Assembly: GCF_000389965.1 (NCBI RefSeq)
Contig: NC_021191.1
Location: 2,109,501 to 2,173,500 of the forward strand
Reading direction: 5' to 3'
Source of the DNA: Actinoplanes sp. N902-109
GTDB lineage: Bacteria; Actinomycetota; Actinomycetes; Mycobacteriales; Micromonosporaceae
Length of the DNA stretch: 64,000 bases
Part shown: piece by piece, positions 25,659-34,342 of the stretch
Numbering within the stretch: the stretch's first letter is position 1
Layout of the letters: every line of letters starts with the position of its first letter
Translations under genes and position numbers: made by a program
Notes under the pieces: generated by a model
Database searches by the model: none
The model's input: only the letters and a program-made list of their open reading frames with translations
Told to the model about the DNA's origin: nothing

Positions 25659-26410
25659 GAGCGGCGCCAGGCGTGCGGCAGCACCACCGCGCCCATCAGC
25701 ACGCCGCCCCACAACGCCGACCAGGGCAGCCCGAGGAACACCGCATGGGCGAGCACGGACGAAGCATAGGTCCAGAACCACAGCGCGAGCATCGGCTTGT
25801 CGTCGCCGGGCTGCCGGGCTGCCGGGCCGGCCGCGAGACGCAGCACCGTCATCAGCACCAGGGCGAACCCCAGCCAGCCGACGTAGTTGCCGACCGGGAT
25901 GCCCGGCACGCCCGGCAGCGCGGGGGTCGGCGAGTGCCACCGCCAGTAGTGCTCGGCCACCATCTGCGGGTCGAGGAACAGGTCCCAGGCGGCCAGCCCG
26001 GCCGCGGCCAGCGCCACCCGGGCCGGCGTCGAGCGGGCCAGCCGCAGCGCCGCCAGCCAGGCCGGCCACGCCATCCAGGTCCAGGCCAGCGGGATGATCA
26101 GCGGGACGCCGAGCACCTTGGGACCGAGCTGGCCGGAGTAGTCGTACGTGCCGAACGGGAAGCCGGTGTGCACACCGAGCGCCTCGACCGCGAACCCGCC
26201 CAGCGTGGCCGTCGCGACCAGCGCGCCGGCCGCCCGCACCCCGCGGCTGAGGTAGGCGTGGCTGACCGACAGCAGATAGCCGAGCACGACCGTGGTCACG
26301 GTCAGCCCGGCCCGCACCTCGCCGTGGGTCAGCGGATAGCAGATCTGGACCAGAACGAGAACGCCCAGCAGTGCCCAGGGTGTCTTAGATGCCGACAATG
26401 CCCGGTGCAT
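25655..26410 (-). CDS. cruF: Carotenoid 1,2-hydratase (CruF, DUF422)
   Basis: A 251-residue integral membrane protein with about seven spans. Typical segments are 'AVEALGVHTGFPFGTYDYS', 'GVPLIIPLAWTWMAWPAW' and 'AWDLFLDPQMVAEHYWRW', rich in conserved D, E, H and W. CruF hydrates the terminal double bond of ψ-end carotenoids, giving the OH that is then glycosylated. ATG 26410 overlaps the upstream GNAT gene by 26 bp; a slightly later TTG is possible. The stop overlaps the next ATG. Confidence 0.88.
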   Translation of the reverse strand: MHRALSASKTPWALLGVLVLVQICYPLTHGEVRAGLTVTTVVLGYLLSVSHAYLSRGVRAAGALVATATLGGFAVEALGVHTGFPFGTYDYSGQLGPKVLGVPLIIPLAWTWMAWPAWLAALRLARSTPARVALAAAGLAAWDLFLDPQMVAEHYWRWHSPTPALPGVPGIPVGNYVGWLGFALVLMTVLRLAAGPAARQPGDDKPMLALWFWTYASSVLAHAVFLGLPWSALWGGVLMGAVVLPHAWRRS

Positions 26411-26966
26411 CCTCGGCCGGGGCCCGATCGGTCAGCGGCAGCTCCCGGCCCAGGATCGCGAACGCCCGTTCGTCGCCGGGGAAGAAGAAGTCGCGCAGCA
26501 CGTCCTCAAAGCCGAACCGCCGGTACAGCCGCCAGGCCCGGGAGCGCTGCTCGTCGGCCTCGGGGGTGGACAGCAGCACGGTGCTGCCGTCGGCCATCGA
26601 CAGCAGCGCGCGTAGTTGCCGGGCGCCGATGCCGTGCCCCTGGGCGCTGGGCCGCACGTGCAGCTCGACGACCTCGAAGCAGTCGCCCAGCCAGCGGTGC
26701 CGCCCGTGGTCGTCCAGTGCCGAGCGCACCTGGTCGTGCCACCACTGCCCGCTGCCCGAGGCGTAGCCGTAGCCGAAACCGGCCAGCTGACCCTCGGTGG
26801 TCAGCGTTGCGACCGCCCGGAAGCCCGAGCGGCGCACGTGCGCGCCGATGTAACCACGACGGGTCTGCAGCAGCTCGGAGCGGTACCCCATCGCCTCGCC
26901 GTACACGCTCACCACGTCGTCCAGCCGCCGGAGCATGTCGTCCGGCTGCCAGGGGACGAGCCTCAT
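26385..26966 (-). CDS. GNAT-family acetyltransferase inside the carotenoid operon
   Basis: A 193-residue GNAT. β-strand 4 is 'CFEVVELHVRPSAQGHGIGARQLRALL' in layout (key R/Q-x-x-G-x-G = QGHGIG). The C-terminal 'AWRLYRRFGFEDVLRDFFF' closes the fold. Its role in carotenoid synthesis is unexplained, but it is coupled on both sides: ATGA with the CrtA-like gene and a 26-bp overlap with cruF. It may modify a protein, act on another small molecule, or be a hitchhiker. Confidence 0.82.
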   Translation of the reverse strand: MRLVPWQPDDMLRRLDDVVSVYGEAMGYRSELLQTRRGYIGAHVRRSGFRAVATLTTEGQLAGFGYGYASGSGQWWHDQVRSALDDHGRHRWLGDCFEVVELHVRPSAQGHGIGARQLRALLSMADGSTVLLSTPEADEQRSRAWRLYRRFGFEDVLRDFFFPGDERAFAILGRELPLTDRAPAEDAPGIVGI

Positions 26967-27706
26967 CGCTCTCCTTCCCGCCAGCCCAGCACGGCCTTGT
27001 CGCCGCTGATGTCCCGCACCGTGAACCGCGCGAACAGGTCCTCGGCGTACCAGTCGAGGGCCGACGTCGCCGCGATCACGGCACGGTGCTCCGGCTGACG
27101 GTACGCGAAGGTCGTCAGGTCCGCCGCGCTGCGCCACACACTGACGGTGCCCTGCCAGCCCACCGGCGCCTCACCCACCCCGAACCGGGCGAGCAGACCG
27201 GGTGCCGCGGCCACCTCGCGCGCCACCGGGGGCACGGCCTTCCAGAACGTGACGGCCTTGGCGGCCCGCAGCCGGGCCCTGGTCAGAGCCACAACCATAT
27301 CCCCCGTACGCCCGGAGCCGCCCTCGTCGGCCGCCGGCCGGGCCTGGCGGGGTTTCTGCGCACCGTCGCCGAACGGCAGCTGCCCGGACCAGCGCCCGCG
27401 GCTCATCACCGGGGTCAGGTCGACCCGGGCGCTGCTGATCGCGATCCGGTCCCAGGCCGCCCCGACCGCACCCAGGTCACCACCGGAGTCGCCGGTCCAG
27501 GAGACCACGGCCGCATAGCGGGTCAGGTCGGCGTCGCCGGGCCCGAAGCTGAGCCCGGTGCCGGTGCCGAGCAGCTTGCCGAAGCGCACCCCGGGCAACC
27601 GCCGCAGCCGTCGCGGATCGCGCGCCATGCGGACAAAAGCCGTGCCCACCGAACGCCGGGGCACCCGCCACACGTGCAGTGTCACCAGCGGCGGGGCAGC
27701 ATCCAT
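26963..27706 (-). CDS. crtA: Spheroidene monooxygenase-like protein (CrtA family)
   Basis: A 247-residue protein with the CrtA pattern: 'LHVWRVPRRSVGTAFVRM', 'LPGVRFGKLLGTGTGLSFGP' and 'DADLTRYAAVVSW'. Further on are 'RGRWSGQLPF', 'ALTRARLRAAKAVTFWKAVP', 'GVGEAPVGWQGTVSVW' and 'WYAEDLFARF'. CrtA adds a keto group at C-2 of acyclic carotenoids in purple bacteria. The product here is inferred to be a 2-keto or related ψ end. It is leaderless: TAAGGT (complement of 27713-27718), 6 nt before ATG 27706, overlaps the TAA stop of the upstream gene. First gene of the operon. Confidence 0.82.
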   Translation of the reverse strand: MDAAPPLVTLHVWRVPRRSVGTAFVRMARDPRRLRRLPGVRFGKLLGTGTGLSFGPGDADLTRYAAVVSWTGDSGGDLGAVGAAWDRIAISSARVDLTPVMSRGRWSGQLPFGDGAQKPRQARPAADEGGSGRTGDMVVALTRARLRAAKAVTFWKAVPPVAREVAAAPGLLARFGVGEAPVGWQGTVSVWRSAADLTTFAYRQPEHRAVIAATSALDWYAEDLFARFTVRDISGDKAVLGWREGER

Positions 27707-27715
27707 CCCGGCACC

Positions 27716-29248
27716 TTACTTGCGTCGGAGCTCGGACACCCACAAGCGGTGGAAGACCGTGTGCTCCACCACCACGTACCGCTGCTCGACGGCCTTCTGC
27801 TGGGACGCCGGCAGCGGGGAGAAGAAGTTGCCCGACGGGTCGGCCGACACCAGCCAGATGCGCTCGGTGCTGCCCAGGCAGGCCACCGTGTCGGCGCAGG
27901 CCGGGTGCACCCACGAGTACGCCTTGCCGGCCGGCCGGTCGACCAGGATCTCCCTGGGCTGCTGCGCCATCGGCTGGTCACGCCACTCGTAGCGGAAACC
28001 GCGATGGGTGTACGGGTAACCGGTGAACACGATGCCGTCGCCGGGCCGTTCGCGGTCCCGGATGTACTGGGCCGCCGCCCGGAACGACATCTCGTTCTCC
28101 ACCGCGTCGGTGCGCACCGCGGCCTGCTGGTCCCAGCCGGCGAAGGTCAGCCCGCCCGCGGCCACCACGGTCAGCACCGCCAGCTTGGCCATCGTGACCT
28201 GGCCCGCCAGCCGGCGCAGCGCAACCCCGCCGAGCAGGATCCACGCCGGCACCGTGAACAGCATGTAGCGCGGGTAGAAGAAGTGGAACGTGTGGAACGT
28301 GAAGTAGGCGATCACCGGGGGCAGCAGCGTCCACACGGCCAGGAACCCGGCGGTGCTCCGGCCCGGCCGTTCGAACGCCAGCGCGATCAGCGTGCCCAGC
28401 CCGAGCACCAGGAAGAACCCGGCCACCGCGGGGCTCATGAACACGTCGCCGGGGAACTCCTGCACCCGCTGCCAGGTGGCGTCGGGGATCCAGGAGATCT
28501 GGCCGCCCTGGCTCTGCCCGCGGATGACGATCGGCGAGATCGCCGCCACCGCCACCACCACGGCGACCGGCCAGCCGAGCAGGCCCCGCCGCCGGGTCGT
28601 CAGGAAAGCGTGCAGGACCAGCACGAAGTGCGCGGCCAGCGCCATCAGCGCGACGACATGGCTGCACCCGATCCAGGCGACCGCCGCCGCATAGCCGAGC
28701 CAGCGCCAGATCGAGGGCTTCTCCAGCGCCCGAAGCAGCAACCAGACCGCGGTCACCGTGGCCAGCATCGCCATCGCGTACGGGCGTGCCTCCTGCCCGT
28801 ACCGGGAGATGACCGGGACCGGCGCGACCAGCAGGCCCGCCACCAGCCCGGCGGGCGCGTCGACCAGCCGCCGCCCGATCAGCGCCACGATCCCCGCGGC
28901 GAGGGCCATGCAGAAGGCGGACGGGATGCGCAGCGCGGCCTCGGAGTCGCCGAACAGCGTGATCCACCCGTGCATCAGCACGTAGTAGGGCAGCAGCACG
29001 ACATCCACGGTCTCGACCAGCTTGCGCAGGTCACCCATCGACAGCGAGGCGGCCCACCAGGTGGCGTTCTCGTCGCGCCACAACTGCCGGTCGCCGATGC
29101 CGATCAGCATCACGGCCAGCGTCACCACGAACGGCGGCACCGCGATCCACGACGACACGGACCGCCACGCTCGTCGGCGCCGCTCGGGTGCCGGTGTCTC
29201 GAGGTCGCTCGGGGTCGGAACCGCGGACGTGGCGGTATCGGCGGCCAT
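27716..29248 (-). CDS. GT-C (family 39-like) membrane glycosyltransferase
   Basis: A 510-residue polytopic protein with about eleven spans, of the ArnT/PMT-like GT39/DUF2029 class. The acidic first-loop motif is 'RDENATWWAASLS' and a conserved block is 'ISRYGQEARPYAMAML'. A soluble C-terminal part follows the last span. It would transfer a sugar from a polyprenyl-phosphate donor on the outer membrane face. ATG 29248 is chosen over GTG 29257 because GGAG lies 8 nt before it. It has no evident functional link to crtA, whose promoter begins inside its stop codon. Confidence 0.8.
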   Translation of the reverse strand: MAADTATSAVPTPSDLETPAPERRRRAWRSVSSWIAVPPFVVTLAVMLIGIGDRQLWRDENATWWAASLSMGDLRKLVETVDVVLLPYYVLMHGWITLFGDSEAALRIPSAFCMALAAGIVALIGRRLVDAPAGLVAGLLVAPVPVISRYGQEARPYAMAMLATVTAVWLLLRALEKPSIWRWLGYAAAVAWIGCSHVVALMALAAHFVLVLHAFLTTRRRGLLGWPVAVVVAVAAISPIVIRGQSQGGQISWIPDATWQRVQEFPGDVFMSPAVAGFFLVLGLGTLIALAFERPGRSTAGFLAVWTLLPPVIAYFTFHTFHFFYPRYMLFTVPAWILLGGVALRRLAGQVTMAKLAVLTVVAAGGLTFAGWDQQAAVRTDAVENEMSFRAAAQYIRDRERPGDGIVFTGYPYTHRGFRYEWRDQPMAQQPREILVDRPAGKAYSWVHPACADTVACLGSTERIWLVSADPSGNFFSPLPASQQKAVEQRYVVVEHTVFHRLWVSELRRK

Positions 29249-29327
29249 GGCGGGCACTCCGGGGGTCAGGGATGGACGCGGAAGCTGTTCATCTTAGAGT
29301 CACGCCACATCCGTCGGCGGTGCCCCC

Positions 29328-29945
29328 TCACAGGCTTGTCACGAGGTTGATGGCGACGGCCAGCACACCCGTGCCGAAGGTGTACGACAGCAGGGCGTGG
29401 GCCAGCGCCACCTTGCGGATCCGGGTCGAGGCGAGGTTGGTGTCGGAGATCGCGAACGACATGCCCACCGTGAATGCCAGATAGGCGAAGTCGCTGTACG
29501 CCGGGGGTGCGCTCTGGTTGAAGTCGATGCCGCCGTCGGTGTCGAGGTAGTAGAGGCGGGCGTACTTGAACGCGAACACCGTGTTGACCAGCGCCCAGCA
29601 CAGCGCGACGGCCACCAGGCCGAGAATCACCGAGGTGCGGCCGAACCGGGCCGGTGCGTGGACCAGCGCGGCCACCACGACCGCCAGCCCCACGACGGCT
29701 GAGAACAGGATGGCCGCGTCCGTGTCCCGGGCCTTGGGCTCGGCCTCGGCCAGGGCCTTGGTGGCGTCGGCGTCGCATGGCCAGCTGATCCGCCAGACCC
29801 AGGTCAGCACGCTGCCGCTGGCCACGATCCAGGCGGCCAGCAGGGCCAGCCCGGGGGCGCCCAGCAGCGCGGTGAGGGCGCCCGCCAGCACGCCCGCGTC
29901 GAGGGACAACGCGGCGCGGGGTACGGAGAACAGGCGCCGGTGCAT
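29328..29945 (-). CDS. DUF1345 family membrane protein
   Basis: A 205-residue protein with five to six spans and the DUF1345 pattern: 'ALLSYTFGTGVLAVAINLV' at the C-terminus, 'YSDFAYLAFTVGMSFAISDT' in the middle, and a preceding loop with 'DTDGGIDFN'. Function unknown. ATG 29945 begins before the first span. It lies 12 bp after the stop of a decayed oxidoreductase on the same strand, whose promoter it may once have shared. Confidence 0.8.
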   Translation of the reverse strand: MHRRLFSVPRAALSLDAGVLAGALTALLGAPGLALLAAWIVASGSVLTWVWRISWPCDADATKALAEAEPKARDTDAAILFSAVVGLAVVVAALVHAPARFGRTSVILGLVAVALCWALVNTVFAFKYARLYYLDTDGGIDFNQSAPPAYSDFAYLAFTVGMSFAISDTNLASTRIRKVALAHALLSYTFGTGVLAVAINLVTSL

Positions 29946-29956
29946 CGACCATGGTT

Positions 29957-30500
29957 CTACACCCCCGGCACCAGCACTATCTTGCCGCGGGTGTGCCGCT
30001 TCTCGAGGTCGGTGAAGGCGTCGACGACCCGGTCGAGCGGATAGGTCGCGGCGATCGGGAGTTCGAGGCGGCCGTCGGCGACCAGCCCGGCCAACGCCGC
30101 CGGCCGCCGCCGGGACCGCCACCTTCTCGCCGGGTCTCGGATCGACGGCCCGGATTGCCGCGTACGCCGTGCAGCCGACCACGTACAGCCCGCCGGCCTG
30201 CTCCCAGCTGAGCACGGGTGGCTTGGGGATCAGCTGATCCATGGGGACGGCGGCGTGGGTGGCGTGGCTGGACTGCGTCCACGAGTACCCCAGCACCTCG
30301 TCACCCTCGGCGAACTCGGTCACGCCGGCACCGGCCGCCAGCACCACGCCGGCCAGGTCGCTGCCCTGCCCGGAGGGGAAGACCGCCGGGAAGCGCTCGT
30401 GCAGGGCGCCGGTGCGGATGCCCGCCTCGCCGGGGTTGATGCCGGCCGCGCGGATCTCGACGAGCTCGACGCCCGGCTGCGGGCCGAGTGCGACGTGCCG
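29957..30500 (-). pseudogene. Zinc-binding/quinone oxidoreductase with internal deletion
   Basis: The right part encodes a MDR-type GroES-like domain (blocks 'LVEIRAAGINPGEAGIRTG', 'SGQGSDLAGVV', 'GDEVLGYSW', 'VGCTAYAAI', 'PGEKVAVPAAAGGVG'). The frame then breaks. The left part resumes in another frame with the family C-terminus (LELPIAATYPLDRVVDAF..RHTRGKIVLVPG) and stops at 29957. Most of the Rossmann domain, roughly 130 codons, is missing, and the first 20-30 codons are lost too. Non-functional. Confidence 0.75.
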
Positions 30501-30614
30501 CTGGGCTCGCTCAACGTGCTGCAGGTCCTGCTCGGTGACAACCTGCCCGCCGCCGAACGCGAACAACTCGGCGTGCTGGTGCAGACGCTGCTGACCGCGG
30601 TCAGAACAGAGTGA
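30468..30614 (+). pseudogene. MarR-like regulator remnant with internal deletion
   Basis: A plus-strand frame reads 'LDARLRAECDVPLGSLNVLQVL' in style (MarR helix 1-2), then passes straight into 'LPAAEREQLGVLVQTLLTAV', a typical MarR C-terminal helix, and stops at 30614. The winged HTH between them is absent, as is the N-terminus. It abuts the broken oxidoreductase head to head, suggesting a former divergent regulator-enzyme pair. Confidence 0.5.
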
Positions 30615-31407
30615 CCGGCACCGGGTCGGGGAGGGGCGCCAACCCGGGCACCCGGGCGCGCACCTCGGCGTGGAACTCGCGGGCCAGGCTCAGCGCCTCG
30701 ATGTTGTCCGGGGTGTGCACGAACACCGTGGGCGAGCGGCCCTCCCGCAGCCAGCCCGCGGTGATCCCGACCCAGCGCTGCCAGCCCGCCCGGGTCGCCG
30801 CCGGATCGGTGCGGCCCAGATAACGCACGATCGGCCGGTCGGTCAGCGCCCGCGTGCGCAACGGCATCCGCGGCTTCTTGGCCCACGCATCCCGCTCGTC
30901 CTCGTTCACCGGCAACGCGGCGAAGAACGCGGTGGTGTCGAACGGGACCCATTCCGCATCGACGGAGGCGAGCACCTCCTCCAGCCCCTGCGGGTGGTCG
31001 AAGAAATCGCGGTGGCGCACCTCGACGGCGTACCGGTGCTCCCGGGGAAGCCGGCGCAGGAACCGCGCGAGAACATCCAGATCGGCCGGCCCGAACGACC
31101 CCGGCAGCTGAATCCACAAAGCGTGCGCCCGCGGCCCGAGCGGCGCGATCGCGTCGAGAAAGGCCCGCATCTCGGCGGTCACGTCGGTGAGCCGGCGCTC
31201 GTGCGTGACCACCCTGGGAATCTTTACCACGAACCGGAAGTCCGGCCCGGTCTGGCGCGCCCAGGAGGCCACTGTCTCGCGAGCCGGAACCGCGTAGAAC
31301 GTGGTGTTGCCCTCGACGGCGGTGCAGTGTTCCGCATACGACGACAGGCCCTGCGGCGCCGGCCACGCCTTGTGGGTCCACATCGCGCAGCCGACGTGAA
31401 GACGCAT
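30601..31407 (-). CDS. DUF72 (YecE-like) family protein
   Basis: A 268-residue TIM-barrel-like protein of the DUF72 family. N-terminal 'VGCAMWTHKAW' is followed by 'EGNTTFYAVPARETVASWARQTGPDFRF', seen in pieces (EGNTTFYA; W-x5-P-x-F-x-F-x-VK), then 'IQLPGSFGPADLDVLARFL', 'YAVEVRH' and 'VFVHTPDN'. The biochemical role is unknown. ATG 31407 has TAGCAT (complement of 31414-31419) 6 nt upstream, leaderless. The 3' end overlaps the MarR remnant by 14 bp. Confidence 0.88.
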   Translation of the reverse strand: MRLHVGCAMWTHKAWPAPQGLSSYAEHCTAVEGNTTFYAVPARETVASWARQTGPDFRFVVKIPRVVTHERRLTDVTAEMRAFLDAIAPLGPRAHALWIQLPGSFGPADLDVLARFLRRLPREHRYAVEVRHRDFFDHPQGLEEVLASVDAEWVPFDTTAFFAALPVNEDERDAWAKKPRMPLRTRALTDRPIVRYLGRTDPAATRAGWQRWVGITAGWLREGRSPTVFVHTPDNIEALSLAREFHAEVRARVPGLAPLPDPVPVTLF

Positions 31408-31509
31408 GCGCCGATGCTATCGGTGCTCCGCCGGAGGGATCTGTCCAGCCGGCGGGTCATTGGATACGGTCGTGCTGACTGCTTGCGGACTCGTCGCAGG
31501 GGTGAGCTG

Positions 31510-33645
31510 ATGGTGCGGTCCATGGCCGATGATCCGGCCGATCTCCGACGGTCGGCCGCCGAGCAGGCGGCGTTGCGGCGGGTGGCGACGCTGGTCGCGA
31601 GCGGCGCCGCCGCGGCCGAGGTGTTCGAGGCGCTGGTGACCGAGGTCGGGCTGTTGATGCCGGCGACCGACGCGGCGCTCGTGCGGCTGCACGGCGACGA
31701 GACCGTCACGGTGATCGGCCGCTGGAACGAGTCCGGCGGATACCGGAGCCTCGGGGTCAGCCATCCGTTCGGCACCGGCACACTGGCCCGGCTGATCCGG
31801 GACTCCCGGCGCCCGAGCCGGGTCAGCAGCTACGCGAAGACGTCGGGATCGCTGGCCGATTCGATCCGGGGCTGGGGCTGGCAGTCGTCGGTCGGTGCCC
31901 CGGTCATCGTCAACGCCGAGGTCTGGGGCCTCACCGCCGTCGGTTCGACCAACGGCGAGGTGCACCCGCCCGGCACGGAACGGCAGCTGGCAGCGTTCAC
32001 CGAGCTGCTGGCGATCGCGATCGCCAATGCGCAGGGCCGGCAGGAGCTGGAGCAACTCGCCGCCGAGCAGGCCGCGCTCCGGCGGGTGGCCGAACTCGTG
32101 GCCCATGCCGCCCCGCCGGGCGAGGTGCTGGCGGCGGTCGTCACCGAGGCGGCCGGCTCGGTCGGCGTCGGTTTCACCACGTTGCTGCGGTTCGAGCCGG
32201 ACGGTTCGACGGAGGTCACCGCCGTGCACGACGCGCCGGAGGGCGTGGTGGTGGGCATGCGGGCCCCGGCCGCCGGTGACGGTGCCGCCCAGCGGGTCTG
32301 GCGGACCGGGCGATCCGCTCGCGTCGACTCGCTGCCCGACCTGTCCGGGGCGTGGGCGCGGCTGGTCGCGGGCCGGGGTTTCCGGTCCAGCGCGGCCGCA
32401 CCCGTGCTGGCTGAGGATCGGCTGTGGGGTGCCCTGGTCGCGGCCGGGCGTGCTGCGCTGCCGCCGGACGTGGAGGAGAACCTGTCCCGCTTCGCGGAGC
32501 TGGCCGGCACGGCGATCGCGAGCGCGCAGGCGCGAGCCGACCTCCAGGCGCTCGCCGAGGAACAGGCGGCGCTGCTGCGGGTCGCCGAGCTGGTGGCCCG
32601 GGGTGGCCCGGCCGACGAGGTGTTCGCGGCCGTGGCCGTCGAGGCGCGACAGCTCCTCGAGGGCTACCCGATGACTCTCGTGCGGTTCGAGGAGGACGCG
32701 GCGCTGACCGTGATCAGCCGCAGCGGCGGCCCCGCCCCGCCGGGGACGCGGATCGGCTACGACCCGGACACCCTGCCGGACCGCGTCCGGCGTACGGCGG
32801 GAGCGGTACGCGTGGACGACTACCCGAGCGAGCCGGACGCCGCCCTCGCCCGGCGGTTCGGCCTTGCCGCCGCGGTCGCCGCGCCGATCGCCGGGGACAG
32901 CACCGTCTGGGGCATGCTCACCGCGACCTCGGCCGACGGCCCGCTGACGCACGGCATCGAGGACCGGCTGCAGCGGTTCGCCAACCTGGTGGGCACCGCG
33001 GTGAGCAACGCGACCAGCCGGGCCCAGCTCGTCGCCTCCCGCGCCCGGGTCCTGTCGACGGCCGACGAGACGCGTCGCCGCCTCCAGCGCGACGTCCACG
33101 ACGGCGCCCAGCAACGGCTCGTCCACACGGTCATCAGCCTCCAGCTGGCCGGTCAGTCACTGGCCGCGGGGGACGTACCGACCGGCATCGACCGGGTTGA
33201 GGAGGCCCTCAAACAGGCGCGGAGGGCCACCGCCGAGCTCCGGGAACTCGTCAGCGGGATCCTGCCGGCCTCGCTGACCCGCAGCGGTCTGCGCGGCGGC
33301 GTGGAATCGCTGCTCATCGACCTGCCGCTGCCGGTCGACGCCGACATCGACGTGCCGCGCCTGGCCGTGGAGGTGGAGACGACCGCGTACTTCGTGGTCG
33401 CCGAGGCGCTCACCAACGTGGTCAAGCACGCCCGGGCAGCCCGCGCGTGGGTGGTCGTCATGCTCGACGACGGCACCCTGGCGATCGAGGTCGGCGACGA
33501 CGGCGTGGGCGGCGCCCGCACCGGGCAGGGGTCCGGCCTGACCGGATTGCTCGACCGCGTCGAGGCGCGGGGTGGTCAGCTGTACGTCAGCAGCCCGCCG
33601 GGCGCCGGAACGACGGTCCGGGCGACCCTCCCCGCCGGCGCCTGA
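31510..33645 (+). CDS. Triple-GAF sensor histidine kinase (HisKA_3)
   Basis: A 711-residue soluble kinase with three consecutive GAF domains (about residues 25-175, 190-340, 355-505), each introduced by an 'EEQAALLRVAELVA'-type linker helix. A dimerisation/phosphoacceptor helix 'LQRDVHDGAQQRLVHTV' (HisKA_3, His in RDVHDG) and HATPase_c follow (N box 'VAEALTNVVKHA', G1 'GDDGVGG', G2 'GSGLTGLLDRV'). No membrane span, so it senses a cytoplasmic ligand or redox state. It ends 10 bp from a convergent NarL-type regulator, its likely partner. ATG 31522 is an alternative start. Confidence 0.9.
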   Translation: MVRSMADDPADLRRSAAEQAALRRVATLVASGAAAAEVFEALVTEVGLLMPATDAALVRLHGDETVTVIGRWNESGGYRSLGVSHPFGTGTLARLIRDSRRPSRVSSYAKTSGSLADSIRGWGWQSSVGAPVIVNAEVWGLTAVGSTNGEVHPPGTERQLAAFTELLAIAIANAQGRQELEQLAAEQAALRRVAELVAHAAPPGEVLAAVVTEAAGSVGVGFTTLLRFEPDGSTEVTAVHDAPEGVVVGMRAPAAGDGAAQRVWRTGRSARVDSLPDLSGAWARLVAGRGFRSSAAAPVLAEDRLWGALVAAGRAALPPDVEENLSRFAELAGTAIASAQARADLQALAEEQAALLRVAELVARGGPADEVFAAVAVEARQLLEGYPMTLVRFEEDAALTVISRSGGPAPPGTRIGYDPDTLPDRVRRTAGAVRVDDYPSEPDAALARRFGLAAAVAAPIAGDSTVWGMLTATSADGPLTHGIEDRLQRFANLVGTAVSNATSRAQLVASRARVLSTADETRRRLQRDVHDGAQQRLVHTVISLQLAGQSLAAGDVPTGIDRVEEALKQARRATAELRELVSGILPASLTRSGLRGGVESLLIDLPLPVDADIDVPRLAVEVETTAYFVVAEALTNVVKHARAARAWVVVMLDDGTLAIEVGDDGVGGARTGQGSGLTGLLDRVEARGGQLYVSSPPGAGTTVRATLPAGA

Positions 33646-33655
33646 GCCGGCCCGG

Positions 33656-34342
33656 TCAGCGTCGGCGCTGGTCCGCGCGCAGGTAGGCCAAGACGGCCTG
33701 CACCCGGCGGTGTTCCTTGCCGACCGGCGTGATGCCCAGCTTGCGGAAGATCGCCGTGACGTGCTTCTCGACCGAGGCGTGGCTGATCAGCAGGCTCTCC
33801 GCCACGCCGGTGTTCGACAGCCCCTCGGCCATGGCCGCGAGAACGGCCAGTTCGCGAGCGGTCAACAGGCGCAGCGGGCCGTCCTTGGCTCGACGCCCCA
33901 GCATGCGGACGACGACCTCGGGATCCAGGGCGCTGCCCCCGGCCGCGACGCGGGTGACGGCATCGACGAAGGCCGGCACGTCCCCGACTCTTTCCTTGAG
34001 CAGATACCCGATACCCTCGGGTTGCCCGCCGATCAGGTCGGTCACGTAGGCGGGCTCGCAGAACTGCGACAGGATCAGCACCCCGAGCTGCGGCAGGCGG
34101 CGGCGGAGCTCCATCGCGGCACGCAAGCCGTCGTCCTCGTGCCGCGGTGGCATCTGCACGTCGGCGACGACCACGTCGGGGTGATAGGCGAGGGTCTGGT
34201 GCAGCAGGTCGTCGGCGTCGCCGGAGCGCACGACGACCTCGATCCCGGCGTCGGTGAGAATGCGGGCGACGCCCTCGCGAAGCAGGACGTCGTCCTCGCC
34301 GATCGCCACCCGCAGCGGGCGGCCTGCCTCATGGCTCGTCAT
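33656..34342 (-). CDS. NarL/LuxR-family response regulator
   Basis: A 228-residue protein. The receiver domain (about 10-130) has the acidic pair 'GEDDVLLREGV', phospho-acceptor Asp in 'VVVADVQMPP', and switch Ser/Lys 'LILSQF..YLLKERV'. The C-terminal LuxR HTH (about 165-225) reads 'LTARELAVLAAMAEGLSNTGVAESL' then 'ISHASVEKHVTAIFRKLGI'. It is probably phosphorylated by the convergent GAF kinase. The start overlaps the end of the single-domain receiver gene by 14 bp, so the two are cotranscribed. Confidence 0.9.
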   Translation of the reverse strand: MTSHEAGRPLRVAIGEDDVLLREGVARILTDAGIEVVVRSGDADDLLHQTLAYHPDVVVADVQMPPRHEDDGLRAAMELRRRLPQLGVLILSQFCEPAYVTDLIGGQPEGIGYLLKERVGDVPAFVDAVTRVAAGGSALDPEVVVRMLGRRAKDGPLRLLTARELAVLAAMAEGLSNTGVAESLLISHASVEKHVTAIFRKLGITPVGKEHRRVQAVLAYLRADQRRR

